A DNA stretch of 64,000 nucleotides, from NCBI RefSeq assembly GCF_017302315.1, contig NZ_JAFLDT010000007.1, positions 37,531-101,530 of the forward strand. Direction: 5' to 3'. Below are positions 16,424-25,369 of this stretch, piece after piece (the stretch's first letter is position 1; each line of letters begins with the position of its first letter). The stretch is from Zoogloea sp. Its GTDB lineage: Bacteria > Pseudomonadota > Gammaproteobacteria > Burkholderiales > Rhodocyclaceae. Position numbers and translations under genes: made by a program. Under the pieces are notes generated by a model. The model had not been told where the DNA came from and did no database searches. It saw nothing but the letters and a program-made list of their open reading frames with translations.

Positions 16424-17797
16424 ATGAGCGACCAGATCAAGTATCTGCTCGAAGAATCCCGCATGCCCAAGGCCTGGTACAACATCGCCGCCGACCTGCC
16501 GGTGCCTCTGCCGCCGCCCTTGCATCCCGGCACCCTGCAGCCCCTGGGCCCGTCCGACCTGGCGCCGATCTTCCCGAACGCGATCATCGCCCAAGAGATG
16601 TCCACCGAGCGCTGGATCGATATCCCCGAGCCGGTCCGCGAGGTGCTGGCCCAGTGGCGCCCCAGCCCCCTGTTCCGTGCCCGTCGGCTGGAGAAGCTGC
16701 TCGGTACGTCGGCCAAGATCTACTACAAGTATGAGGGCGTCTCCCCCGCCGGCAGCCACAAGCCCAATTCGGCCGTGCCGCAGGCCTGGTACAACGCTCA
16801 GGAAGGCGTCAAACGCCTGTCCACCGAAACCGGTGCCGGCCAGTGGGGGTCGTCCCTGGCTTACGCGGGTGGGCTCTTCGGGCTGGATGTGACGGTGTTC
16901 CAGGTGCGTGTTTCCTACGACCAGAAGCCTTACCGGCGGGCGCTGATGGAAACCTGGGGCGCACGCTGCATTGCCTCCCCGTCGCCAGAAACCGAGTACG
17001 GCCGTGCCGTGATGGCTCGGTTCCCGGACCACATCGGCTCCCTCGGCATCGCCATTTCCGAGGCGGTGGAGGTGGCGGCCAAGAACGACGACACCAAGTA
17101 CGCCCTGGGCTCGGTGCTCAACCACGTGCTGCTGCACCAGACCATCGTCGGTGAAGAGGCCATCCTGCAGATGGAAATGGCTGGCGACGATCCGGACGTG
17201 GTGGTGGGCTGCGTGGGCGGTGGCTCCAACTTCGCCGGTATCGCCTTCCCCTTCATCGGTCTGCAACTGCGCGGTGGCCCCAACGCCAGGAAGCGCCGCA
17301 TCGTGGCCGTGGAGCCGTCGGCCTGTCCGTCCCTCAGCCGTGGCAAGTACGCCTATGACTTCGGCGATACGGCCCACCTGACCCCGCTGGTCAAGATGCA
17401 CACCCTGGGCAGCGACTTCACGCCCCCCGGCCTGCACGCCGGTGGCCTGCGCTACCACGGCATGGCGCCGCTGGTCAGCCATGTGAAGGAGCTTGGGTTG
17501 ATCGAAGCCAAGGGGGTGCATCAGACTGCCTGTTTTGAGGCCGGTGTGATGTTCGCGCGCAGCGAGGGCATCGTTCCGGCGCCCGAATCCACCCACGCCA
17601 TCCGCGGCGCCATCGACGAGGCCCTGCGCTGCAAGGCGGAAGGCAAGAGCGAGACCATCCTGTTCTGCCTGTCGGGCCACGGCCATTTCGACATGACCTC
17701 CTACACCAACTACCTGTCGGGCAAGCTGACCGACCAGCCCTACGACGAGCAGGCCCTGGCGCTTGCCCTGGCCGGTCTGCCAAAGGTCGACGCCTGA
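16424..17797 (+). CDS. TrpB2-type pyridoxal-phosphate synthase (tryptophan synthase beta-like)
   Basis: A 457-residue fold-type II PLP enzyme with a strong ribosome site (AGGAGGA). The PLP lysine is K113 in [11 protein letters not shown], the TrpB2 signature (TrpB1 has AHKIN). The phosphate-binding glycine loop is GCVGGGSNF. It is longer than TrpB1 (about 400) and stands alone, with no trpA. TrpB2 enzymes join indole with serine (or phosphoserine in some archaea), and a role in indole salvage has been proposed. It lacks a recognisable regulatory site here. A hairpin follows at 17820. Confidence 0.9.
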   Translation: MSDQIKYLLEESRMPKAWYNIAADLPVPLPPPLHPGTLQPLGPSDLAPIFPNAIIAQEMSTERWIDIPEPVREVLAQWRPSPLFRARRLEKLLGTSAKIYYKYEGVSPAGSHKPNSAVPQAWYNAQEGVKRLSTETGAGQWGSSLAYAGGLFGLDVTVFQVRVSYDQKPYRRALMETWGARCIASPSPETEYGRAVMARFPDHIGSLGIAISEAVEVAAKNDDTKYALGSVLNHVLLHQTIVGEEAILQMEMAGDDPDVVVGCVGGGSNFAGIAFPFIGLQLRGGPNARKRRIVAVEPSACPSLSRGKYAYDFGDTAHLTPLVKMHTLGSDFTPPGLHAGGLRYHGMAPLVSHVKELGLIEAKGVHQTACFEAGVMFARSEGIVPAPESTHAIRGAIDEALRCKAEGKSETILFCLSGHGHFDMTSYTNYLSGKLTDQPYDEQALALALAGLPKVDA

Positions 17798-17819
17798 GAT
17801 ACGGCGCGTTCCGGGGAAC

Positions 17820-17849
17820 GGGAAAGGGGGCCGTGAGGCCCCCTTTCCC
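17820..17849. terminator. terminator-like hairpin between convergent genes
   Basis: GGGAAAGGGGGCC, loop GTGA, then the exact complement: a 13-bp stem. It lacks a T-run on either strand. It lies between the convergent TrpB2 gene and chemoreceptor gene, so it may serve both. Confidence 0.65.
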
Positions 17850-17890
17850 ATGGTGCTGTCCCGGTGCGGCAAAGACCGCCGGGCCTCGGT

Positions 17891-19516
17891 CTATACCCGG
17901 AAGCGCGCGATCTGATCCTTCAGACTGACGGCGATACGTTCCAGGCCGGCCGCGGCGTCGGCGGCACCGCGGATGTTCTCCGAAGTGCTTTCAACCATGT
18001 TCGATATTTCCTCGACGCGCTGGGCGATGGAGGTGCTGGCCGCGCTCTGCTCGCGGGTGGAGTCTGCAATTTCCCGCACCCGCTCCAGTGTCTGGCGGGC
18101 ACCGGTTTCGATGGCCTGCAGCGCTTCTGCAGCCGACGCGGCCAGGGATACGCCCAGATCGACCTCCGGCAGGGCCGCGTTCATGGCATTGACGGCGCTG
18201 CTGGTGTCACCCTGGATCCCCGCGATCATCTGCTCAATCTCGGTGGTGGCCGACGAGGTACGCTCAGCCAGTTTGCGCACTTCATCCGCAACGACGGCAA
18301 AGCCGCGACCCTGTTCGCCCGCCCGTGCAGCTTCAATGGCGGCGTTGAGCGCCAGCAGGTTCGTCTGTCCGGCAATCTCCTTGATCACATTGGCGATGGA
18401 TGACACCTGGCCGATGCGCTCTTCAAGGGCCAGGATGCGACTGGAGGCCCCGGTCACGGTTTCGGACATCTTGCGGATGGCCGCCGAAGCCTGGCCGACC
18501 CGCTCGCTTCCTTCCGCTGCCAGGCGCATGGCCTCCTGAGAGTTCTGCTCGGTTTCCAGGGCGCTGGAGGAAATGTGGCTTGAGCTGACGGTCAGCTCCT
18601 CCATGGCGGCAGCCATGGCCGCCGTGGCATCCGACTGGCGCACCGCCGCATCGGCAACCTGTCGGGAAACCCGGCTGATGTGATCGGCGTTGCCGACCAG
18701 CTGATTGGCGCCACCGTTGATCTCGCCCATCATCGTGCGCAGTGTTCCCATCATGTTTGACAGGGCCTTGAGCATGGAGCCTTCGCGGGCGTCGCCCACG
18801 GCCACGGTGAGGTCACCGGCAGCAGCTTGTTGCATGACCGAGGTAGCTTGCCTAGGCTCTCCGCCCAATTGGGTGGTGACACTGACGCTGATCCGCCAGC
18901 CAAGCAGGCCCAGCACGATCAGCATGACGGCTGAAATGCCGCCGAGGAGCATGGCCGTGCTGCGGAACTCGCGATCGACATCGTCGACATAGATACCCGT
19001 GCCGATGACCCAGCTCCAGGGTGCGAAGGCTGCCGCATAGGACAGTTTGGGTTGGGGCTCCGTCTCGCCGGCCTTGGGAAACCAGTAGTCCACGAAGCCC
19101 CCGCCGGCGTTGGCGGTCCCGATCAGTTCGGCAAAGATGCTCTTGCCCTTGGCGTCCTTCAGGCCGCTAGCATCCGTGCCTTCCCGCTCGGGCTTGGGCG
19201 GCATCAGTACGTAGTGACTGCGTTGATCCACCACGAAGAGATAGTTGGTCTTGTCGTAGCGCATGTTGCGAAGGGTCTCCACGGCAGCCTTGCGCGCGTC
19301 GGCGTCGCTCAGCGTCCCGGCCTGGGCGAGCTTGTGGAAGTGTTCGATGACCCCGCTGCCGGTCTCGACAAGATGTTTCGTCTGCAGTTTGCGGTCTTCG
19401 ATCATGCTGCTGCGCACATTGAACAGGCTCGCAGTGCACAGGACGACCAAGCCGACCAGCGCCAGGGCAACGAGAAGCCGGATGCGCGTGGCGACATGCA
19501 TGTTTTCAAGATTCAT
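17891..19516 (-). CDS. methyl-accepting chemotaxis protein with single Cache sensor
   Basis: A 541-residue receptor: membrane helix about 10-28, periplasmic sCache_2-type domain about 35-185 ([29 protein letters not shown]), second membrane helix 188-210, HAMP 211-265, and a signalling domain whose hairpin tip reads [21 protein letters not shown]. Cache domains of this class often bind small organic acids. The ligand is unknown, but the genome neighbourhood (lactate oxidation, glyoxylate bypass) makes a carboxylate plausible. No pentapeptide CheR tether is present (ends IARFRV). Divergent from glyQ. Confidence 0.93.
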   Translation of the reverse strand: MNLENMHVATRIRLLVALALVGLVVLCTASLFNVRSSMIEDRKLQTKHLVETGSGVIEHFHKLAQAGTLSDADARKAAVETLRNMRYDKTNYLFVVDQRSHYVLMPPKPEREGTDASGLKDAKGKSIFAELIGTANAGGGFVDYWFPKAGETEPQPKLSYAAAFAPWSWVIGTGIYVDDVDREFRSTAMLLGGISAVMLIVLGLLGWRISVSVTTQLGGEPRQATSVMQQAAAGDLTVAVGDAREGSMLKALSNMMGTLRTMMGEINGGANQLVGNADHISRVSRQVADAAVRQSDATAAMAAAMEELTVSSSHISSSALETEQNSQEAMRLAAEGSERVGQASAAIRKMSETVTGASSRILALEERIGQVSSIANVIKEIAGQTNLLALNAAIEAARAGEQGRGFAVVADEVRKLAERTSSATTEIEQMIAGIQGDTSSAVNAMNAALPEVDLGVSLAASAAEALQAIETGARQTLERVREIADSTREQSAASTSIAQRVEEISNMVESTSENIRGAADAAAGLERIAVSLKDQIARFRV

Positions 19517-19755
19517 GGTGGGATACCTTCCTCAGCGCCGATGTGTGTCGGGGTAACGGAACAGTCATCGGGTGATGCCGACGTTTATTGTATTTCCTCC
19601 ATTTACGGAGAACTGTTCACTAACTTGACACTTTTGGAAGCGAAGCCACGACGCCGCGTTCGAGTTGCCCGTGCCATCAGGCATTCCCTGACCGTGGAAA
19701 CCCAGTAAAATCCGCGTTTTGCCCAAATTCGCGCGGCCCCTGCCGCGGAGCGCCC

Positions 19756-20664
19756 ATGTCCGTCCAAAAACCGACTTTCCAGCAGATCATCCTGCGCCTC
19801 TCGAACTTCTGGGCCGAGCACGGCTGCACCCTGCTCCAGCCCTACGACATCGAGGTCGGCGCCGGCACCTTCCATACCGCCACCTTCCTGAGGGCGATCG
19901 GGCCCGAGCACTGGAACGCTGCCTACGTGCAGCCTTCCCGTCGCCCGAAGGATGGCCGTTACGGTGAAAACCCCAACCGGCTCCAGCACTACTACCAGTA
20001 CCAGGTGGTACTCAAACCGTCGCCGGTGAATATCCAGGAGCTATACATCGACAGCCTGCGGGCGCTGGGCATCGACCCCAACGCTCACGACATCCGCTTC
20101 GTCGAGGATGACTGGGAATCGCCCACCCTGGGCGCCTGGGGCCTCGGTTGGGAGGTCTGGCTGGACGGCATGGAAGTCACCCAGTTCACCTACTTCCAGG
20201 AGGTGGGTTCCCTGAGCTGCAAGCCGGTGCTGGGCGAGATCACCTATGGTCTCGAGCGGTTGGCCATGTACCTGCAGGGCGTGGAAAACGTCTACGATCT
20301 GGTGTGGTCCATCGGTCCCGATGGCACGCCGGTCACTTACGGCAATGTCTATCACCAGAACGAGGTGGAGCAATCCACTTACAACTTCGAGCACTCCAAC
20401 GTGGACTGGCTGTTCCGCCTGTTCGGCGAGTACGAGGCCGAGGCCAAGCGCCTGATGGCGGTGCCGCTGGTGCTGCCGGCCTTCGAGATGGTCATGAAAT
20501 GTTCCCACACCTTCAACCTGCTCGATGCCCGCGGCGCCATCTCCGTCACCGAACGCGCCGCCTACATCGGCCGCGTGCGTGCGCTGGCCCGTGAAGTGGC
20601 CCAGGCCTATTACAACTCCCGCGAAGCCCTCGGCTTCCCGATGCTGAAGAAGGAGGCCGCGTGA
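19756..20664 (+). CDS. glyQ: glycyl-tRNA synthetase alpha subunit
   Basis: A 302-residue catalytic subunit of the bacterial alpha2beta2 glycyl-tRNA synthetase. It carries the class II motifs, for example [18 protein letters not shown] (motif 2 region, shown in part) and [17 protein letters not shown] near the C-terminus. Length and sequence are typical. Its stop overlaps the glyS start. Confidence 0.97.
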   Translation: MSVQKPTFQQIILRLSNFWAEHGCTLLQPYDIEVGAGTFHTATFLRAIGPEHWNAAYVQPSRRPKDGRYGENPNRLQHYYQYQVVLKPSPVNIQELYIDSLRALGIDPNAHDIRFVEDDWESPTLGAWGLGWEVWLDGMEVTQFTYFQEVGSLSCKPVLGEITYGLERLAMYLQGVENVYDLVWSIGPDGTPVTYGNVYHQNEVEQSTYNFEHSNVDWLFRLFGEYEAEAKRLMAVPLVLPAFEMVMKCSHTFNLLDARGAISVTERAAYIGRVRALAREVAQAYYNSREALGFPMLKKEAA

Positions 20665-22748
20665 TGACCAGCGCGACCCTGCTCGTAGAACTGCTGACCG
20701 AAGAACTTCCGCCCAAGGCCCTGCCCAGGCTGGGCCAGGCCTTTTCCAACGGCATCGTGGCCGGCCTGCGGGCCCGCGGGCTGGCCACGGCCGATGGCGC
20801 CTTCCGCTGGTTTGCCACGCCGCGCCGCTTGGCGGTGACCATCTCCAACGTGGTCTCCGAAGCGGCAGCCAAGGACGTGACCGAGAAGATCATGCCGGTG
20901 TCTGTGGCCCTCACCGCGGACGGCCAGCCGACGCCGGCCCTGGGCAAGAAGCTCGAGGCCAAGGGCATTCCCCTGTCTGCCGTGGCCAGTTTCGAGCGTC
21001 GCATGGACGGCAAGGCCGAAGCCCTGTTCTACACCTCCACGGTGGCCGGGGCGAAGCTGGCCGAGGTGCTCGGCGGTATCGTCCACGACGCCCTCAAGCA
21101 GCTACCCATTCCCAAGGTGATGCGCTGGGGTGATGGTGACGCCACCTTCGTGCGTCCCGCCCACATGCTGACCCTGCTGCACGGTGCCGACGTGGTGCCG
21201 GGCTCGGTGCTCGACATCCAGTCTGGTCGCACCACCAAGGGCCACCGTTTCATGAGCCGTGGAGAGATCGAGATCACCACCGCCGACGCCTACGAGCCAA
21301 CCCTGCTGGCCGAAGGCAAGGTCATCCCTGATTTCGCCGAGCGTCGCGCCAACATCGAGAAGCAGCTGGTGACCGAGGCGGGCCGTCAGGGTGCCACCCT
21401 GGGCGAGTACGCCGATCTGCTCGAGGAAGTGACCGCCCTGGTCGAGCATCCGACGGTCTATGTCGGCGAGTTCGAGGCCGAGTTCCTGGCTGTGCCCCAG
21501 GAGTGCCTGATCCTCACCATGCGGGCCAACCAGAAGTACTTTCCCCTGTTCAATGCCGAAGGCAAGCTGCTCAACCGCTTCCTGATCGTCTCCAACATGG
21601 ATCTGGCCGACCCGTCCAACATCATCATCGGCAACCAGCGCGTGGTGCGCCCGCGCCTGTCCGATGCCCGTTTCTTCTTCGAGCAGGACATCAAGGCCGG
21701 CCTGACATCCCGTGTGGTCAAGCTGGATGCCGTGGTCTACCACAACAAGCTCGGCTCCCTGGGTGATCGGGTGCAGCGTCTGTCCATCGTCGCTCGCAAG
21801 ATCGCGGGCTTGCTTGGGGCTGACGAGAACCTGGCCAACCGTGCCGCGCTGCTGTCCAAGGCCGACCTGCTGACCGACATGGTCGGCGAGTTCCCCGAAC
21901 TGCAGGGCACCATGGGGCGCTACTACGCCCTCGCCGAAGGGGCATTCCCGGTAGTGGCCGAAGCCATTGAGCAGCACTACCGCCCGCGTTTTGCCGGCGA
22001 CGCCCTGCCGGACAGCAACATCGGCCGCGCCCTGGCCCTGGCCGACAAGCTCGATTCCCTGACCGGTTTCTTCGGCATCGGCCAGATTCCGACCGGCGAC
22101 AAGGATCCGTTCGGATTGCGCAGGGCGGCCCTGGGTGTGCTGCGCATCCTGATGGAGGCTCCCCTGCCCCTTGACCTGGACAATCTGATCAAGGAGTCGG
22201 CCGCGGCCTTCCCGCCAGGCAAGCTGGGTTCCGAGGTGGCAGCCCCGCTCTACGATTTCATGCTTGAGCGGCTGCGCAACACCCTGCGTGATGCCGGTCA
22301 TTCTCAGGACGTGGTGGATGCGGTGCTGGCCCTCAAGCCGACCCGTATCGATCTCGTGGTGCCCAAGCTCGATGCCGTGCTGGCCTTCCAGCAACTGCCC
22401 GAAGCGGCGGCCCTGGCTGCCGCGAACAAGCGGATCGTCAACATCCTCAAGAAGGCCGAGGGGGAAATCGGTGAGCCTGACGTGGCCCTGCTGGTCGAGG
22501 ATGCCGAGAAGGCCCTGTTCCATGCGATTGTGGAGGTGGCACCCCTGGCCCGCTCCCACTTCCAGAACGAGGCCTACACCGACGCCCTGCGTGTGCTGGC
22601 CGGCCTGCGGGCCGCGGTGGACCGCTTCTTTGATGAGGTGATGGTGATGGCGGAGGAGCCTCTGATCCGTCAGAACCGCCTGGCCCTGCTCAACCAGCTG
22701 GCCGGCCTGATGAACCAGGTGGCCGACATCTCCCGTCTGTCCGCCTGA
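20664..22748 (+). CDS. glyS: glycyl-tRNA synthetase beta subunit
   Basis: A 694-residue subunit that binds tRNA-Gly. It contains the B-subunit body with an HD-like fold in the middle ([22 protein letters not shown] is the best-known family segment, near residue 485) and the C-terminal DALR anticodon-binding region. ATG 20664 overlaps the glyQ TGA; a GTG lies three bases upstream. Coupled translation keeps the two subunits in ratio. Confidence 0.97.
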   Translation: MTSATLLVELLTEELPPKALPRLGQAFSNGIVAGLRARGLATADGAFRWFATPRRLAVTISNVVSEAAAKDVTEKIMPVSVALTADGQPTPALGKKLEAKGIPLSAVASFERRMDGKAEALFYTSTVAGAKLAEVLGGIVHDALKQLPIPKVMRWGDGDATFVRPAHMLTLLHGADVVPGSVLDIQSGRTTKGHRFMSRGEIEITTADAYEPTLLAEGKVIPDFAERRANIEKQLVTEAGRQGATLGEYADLLEEVTALVEHPTVYVGEFEAEFLAVPQECLILTMRANQKYFPLFNAEGKLLNRFLIVSNMDLADPSNIIIGNQRVVRPRLSDARFFFEQDIKAGLTSRVVKLDAVVYHNKLGSLGDRVQRLSIVARKIAGLLGADENLANRAALLSKADLLTDMVGEFPELQGTMGRYYALAEGAFPVVAEAIEQHYRPRFAGDALPDSNIGRALALADKLDSLTGFFGIGQIPTGDKDPFGLRRAALGVLRILMEAPLPLDLDNLIKESAAAFPPGKLGSEVAAPLYDFMLERLRNTLRDAGHSQDVVDAVLALKPTRIDLVVPKLDAVLAFQQLPEAAALAAANKRIVNILKKAEGEIGEPDVALLVEDAEKALFHAIVEVAPLARSHFQNEAYTDALRVLAGLRAAVDRFFDEVMVMAEEPLIRQNRLALLNQLAGLMNQVADISRLSA

Positions 22749-22757
22749 GGGCAAACC

Positions 22758-23291
22758 ATGAAGATCATCGTGCTCGACCGGGATGGGGTCATCAACTTCG
22801 ACTCCGACCAGTTCATCAAGTCTCCGGACGAATGGAAGCCGATTCCCGGTTCCCTCGAAGCCATTGCCCGCCTTAACGAAGCGGGCTGGCGGGTGGTGGT
22901 GGCTTCCAACCAGTCCGGGGTCGGGCGCGGGCTCTTCGACATGGATACCCTCAACGCCATCAACGAGAAGATGACCAAGGCCCTCGGCCACGTGAGCGGG
23001 CGGCTGGACGCTATCTTCTTCTGCCCCCACGCGGCGGATTCCCCGTGTGCGTGCCGCAAGCCCAAACCGGGCATGTTTCTGGAGATCGCCCAGCGCTTCA
23101 ACGTTGATCTCAAGGGCATGCCGGTGGTTGGCGACAGCCTGCGCGACCTGCAGGCGGGGGTTGCGGTGGGTTGCAAGCCCTATCTGGTGAAGACCGGAAA
23201 GGGCAGCAAGACCGCGCTTGATCCTGCCCTGCCCGCAGGCACCGAGATCTTCCCCGACCTGGCGGCCGTGGTCGCGCACCTAACTGCTTGA
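22758..23291 (+). CDS. gmhB: D-glycero-beta-D-manno-heptose-1,7-bisphosphate 7-phosphatase
   Basis: A 177-residue HAD phosphatase. DRDGVIN supplies the nucleophile D7 and acid D9; the zinc-binding loop CPHAADSPCACRKPKP has the C-x-H...C-x-C pattern that separates GmhB from histidinol phosphatase. It acts in ADP-heptose synthesis for the LPS inner core. Follows glyS by nine bases, an order common in betaproteobacteria. Confidence 0.93.
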   Translation: MKIIVLDRDGVINFDSDQFIKSPDEWKPIPGSLEAIARLNEAGWRVVVASNQSGVGRGLFDMDTLNAINEKMTKALGHVSGRLDAIFFCPHAADSPCACRKPKPGMFLEIAQRFNVDLKGMPVVGDSLRDLQAGVAVGCKPYLVKTGKGSKTALDPALPAGTEIFPDLAAVVAHLTA

Positions 23292-23302
23292 GAGATGCCC
23301 CC

Positions 23303-24052
23303 GTGGTCCTGATCCGCAACCTCCTCTTCATGCTGGCCCTGGCCGTGTTCACGCCCCTCTATGCGCTGATCGGCATGGCCAGCTTTCCGTTTGGTCCCAA
23401 GACCCGTCACAAGCTGATCCGTGGTTGGCCGCGCATCATGGCCTGGGTCATCAAGCACGTGCTGGGCATCCCCTACCGGGTGATCGGCCGGGAGAACATT
23501 CCGGTGGGCCCGGCCATCGTGGTTTCCAAGCACATGTCGGCGTGGGAGACCATCATGCTGCAGGACATCTTCCCGCCCATGGTTTTCGTCATGAAGAAGG
23601 AGATCCACAAGGTGCCCTTCTTCGGGTGGGGAATCTCCCAGATGCCGATGATCGCCATCGACCGGGCTGCCGGGAAGGACGCGCTGACCCAGGTGGAGGC
23701 CCAGGGGCGGGATCGTCTCGCCCATGGTTTTTGGGTGACGATCTTTCCCGAGGGGACGCGTGTGGCCCCGGGAAGCAAGAAGCGCTACAAGGCCGGCGCC
23801 TCGTGGCTGGCCGCACAGACGGGAACCCCGGTGGTGCCCGTGGCCCACAATGCCGGGGAGTTCTGGCCGCGCAATGCCTTCTTCAAGCGTCCTGGCGAAG
23901 TGGTGGTGAGTGTCGGTCCGGTGATCGATACCACCGGCCTGACCGCGGAGGAAATCAATGCGCGCGCCGAGGCCTGGGTTGAGGGCGAAATGCGCCGGCT
24001 GTTTCCCCATCATTACCGTACGTCGCGCAGCAAGGAAGCCAGCACGGCGTGA
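23303..24052 (+). CDS. plsC: 1-acyl-sn-glycerol-3-phosphate acyltransferase (PlsC-like)
   Basis: A 249-residue protein from GTG 23303 (TTG 23288 is also open). N-terminal membrane helix, then an acyltransferase domain: motif I is SKHMSAWET, with Glu where the family consensus HX4D has Asp; motif III is FPEGTRVAPG. It should add the second acyl chain to make phosphatidic acid, the precursor of membrane phospholipids. The HX4E form is seen in a branch of proteobacterial PlsC-like proteins to my knowledge. Stop overlaps the next gene (TGATG). Confidence 0.87.
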   Translation: MVLIRNLLFMLALAVFTPLYALIGMASFPFGPKTRHKLIRGWPRIMAWVIKHVLGIPYRVIGRENIPVGPAIVVSKHMSAWETIMLQDIFPPMVFVMKKEIHKVPFFGWGISQMPMIAIDRAAGKDALTQVEAQGRDRLAHGFWVTIFPEGTRVAPGSKKRYKAGASWLAAQTGTPVVPVAHNAGEFWPRNAFFKRPGEVVVSVGPVIDTTGLTAEEINARAEAWVEGEMRRLFPHHYRTSRSKEASTA

Positions 24053-24771
24053 TGGCGACGCCTGCGGAGGCCCGCGAGATCCTCCTGGACGGGCAGCGGG
24101 TTTCCTACAGCTTGCGGCGGAGTGCCCGCAAGACGCTCGGTCTGCGCATTGATCATCGTGGGCTGACCGTGGGCGTGCCCCTGCGGGCCGGACTTTCCGA
24201 TGTGGAGTCCTTCATCCGCAGCCACGCCCGGTGGATAACAGACAAGCTCGCCGCCCGCTCCGCCGCGGCCGATGTAGCGCGTTTCGAGCCCCGGGACGGG
24301 GCCGTGTTGCCGCTTCTGGGCGATGTCTGGCGCCTGCAAATCGGGCGGGGCAACAATCGGGTCGTTTGGCATGAGAGGGGGGCCGAGCCGGTCATTGAGC
24401 TGGCCTTGCGGGCCGGGGGCGATGCCCGCCAGCTCTTGTTGCGGGGCCTGCAGGAGCGGGCTCTGGCGGTGTTCTGCCATCGGGTGGAGGAGTTCTGTCT
24501 GCGCCTCGGGCGACCGGTGCCGGCCGTCGGGCTATCCAGCGCACGTACCCGTTGGGGAAGCTGTAGCGCGCGTAGTGGCATTCGGCTGCATTGGCGTTTG
24601 ATCCACCTGCCGCTTCCATTGATTGACTATGTGGTTGCCCACGAGGTGGCACATCTGGTCGAGATGAACCACTCACCCCGTTTCTGGTCTGTGGTGTCGT
24701 CCCTCTACCCCGAGCATGTGGCGGCACGTCAGGCCCTCCGCAAGGCCGGCGCAGCGCTTCCTGCCCTTTGA
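24052..24771 (+). CDS. YgjP-type zinc metallopeptidase-like protein (DUF45)
   Basis: A 239-residue protein whose C-terminal half has the gluzincin motif HEVAHLVEMNH (HExxH with a downstream His). Preceded by the family segment SARTRWGSCS near residue 165. YgjP/DUF45 proteins resemble SprT and WLM proteases; no substrate is known for most. Starts within the stop of plsC, so it is translated with the lipid gene. Confidence 0.85.
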   Translation: MATPAEAREILLDGQRVSYSLRRSARKTLGLRIDHRGLTVGVPLRAGLSDVESFIRSHARWITDKLAARSAAADVARFEPRDGAVLPLLGDVWRLQIGRGNNRVVWHERGAEPVIELALRAGGDARQLLLRGLQERALAVFCHRVEEFCLRLGRPVPAVGLSSARTRWGSCSARSGIRLHWRLIHLPLPLIDYVVAHEVAHLVEMNHSPRFWSVVSSLYPEHVAARQALRKAGAALPAL

Positions 24772-24786
24772 TACAAGGAAAACTCC

Positions 24787-25185
24787 ATGCGTCTGCTTCA
24801 CACCATGCTCCGCGTCGGCGATCTTGATCGTTCCATCACTTTCTATACCGAAGTTCTGGGGATGCGCCTGCTTCGCCGCCGGGACTATCCGGACGGCAAG
24901 TTCACGCTGGCCTTCGTTGGCTACCAGGACGAAGCGGCCGGGGCGGTGCTCGAACTGACCCACAACTGGGGTGTCGAGTCGTATGAGCTGGGTACGGCCT
25001 ATGGCCATATTGCCCTCGAAGTGCCCGACGCCTACGTGGCATGCGAAACCATCAAGGCCCGTGGCGGCAAGGTGGTGCGCGAGGCCGGCCCGATGAAGCA
25101 CGGCAGCACGGTCATTGCCTTTGTCGAGGATCCGGATGGATACAAGATCGAACTGATTCAGGCCAAGGGGACCGATGCCCCGTGA
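24787..25185 (+). CDS. gloA: lactoylglutathione lyase (glyoxalase I)
   Basis: A 132-residue enzyme that turns the methylglyoxal-glutathione hemithioacetal into S-lactoylglutathione. The four metal ligands H5, E56, H74 and E122 are at the same numbers as in E. coli GloA, the nickel-type enzyme. A ribosome site AAGGAAAA precedes the ATG. Last gene of the glyQ-gloA run; lactate from this detoxification could feed the lactate oxidases seen at the left edge, which is inference. Confidence 0.96.
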   Translation: MRLLHTMLRVGDLDRSITFYTEVLGMRLLRRRDYPDGKFTLAFVGYQDEAAGAVLELTHNWGVESYELGTAYGHIALEVPDAYVACETIKARGGKVVREAGPMKHGSTVIAFVEDPDGYKIELIQAKGTDAP

Positions 25186-25232
25186 GGGCCTGTGGGCGCA
25201 GGTGCGTAGATCGACAGCGCAGTCCGATTGAG

Positions 25233-25284
25233 CCCCTGCGGCTCAGCGTACACCTTGCACGGCTGCGCTTCCCGGCGCGAACTC
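25233..25284 (+). repeat. copy 1 of a short dispersed intergenic repeat
   Basis: Contains CCCCTGCGG (25233-25241) and GGCTGCGCTTCCCGGCGCG then AACTC (25261-25284). The same two blocks, with one change each and nearly the same spacing, recur at 50625-50678. It lies in a 184-base gap between gloA and the hybrid kinase gene. No gene is seen in that gap. Confidence 0.55.
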
Positions 25285-25369
25285 TGGCTGTTGGCTAGGA
25301 CTTTTCGCAAGCGCCGAGTCCCTTTCCGTCCCGGTGTTGCGCCGGCACTGCATCGGCGCACCTCCGGGT

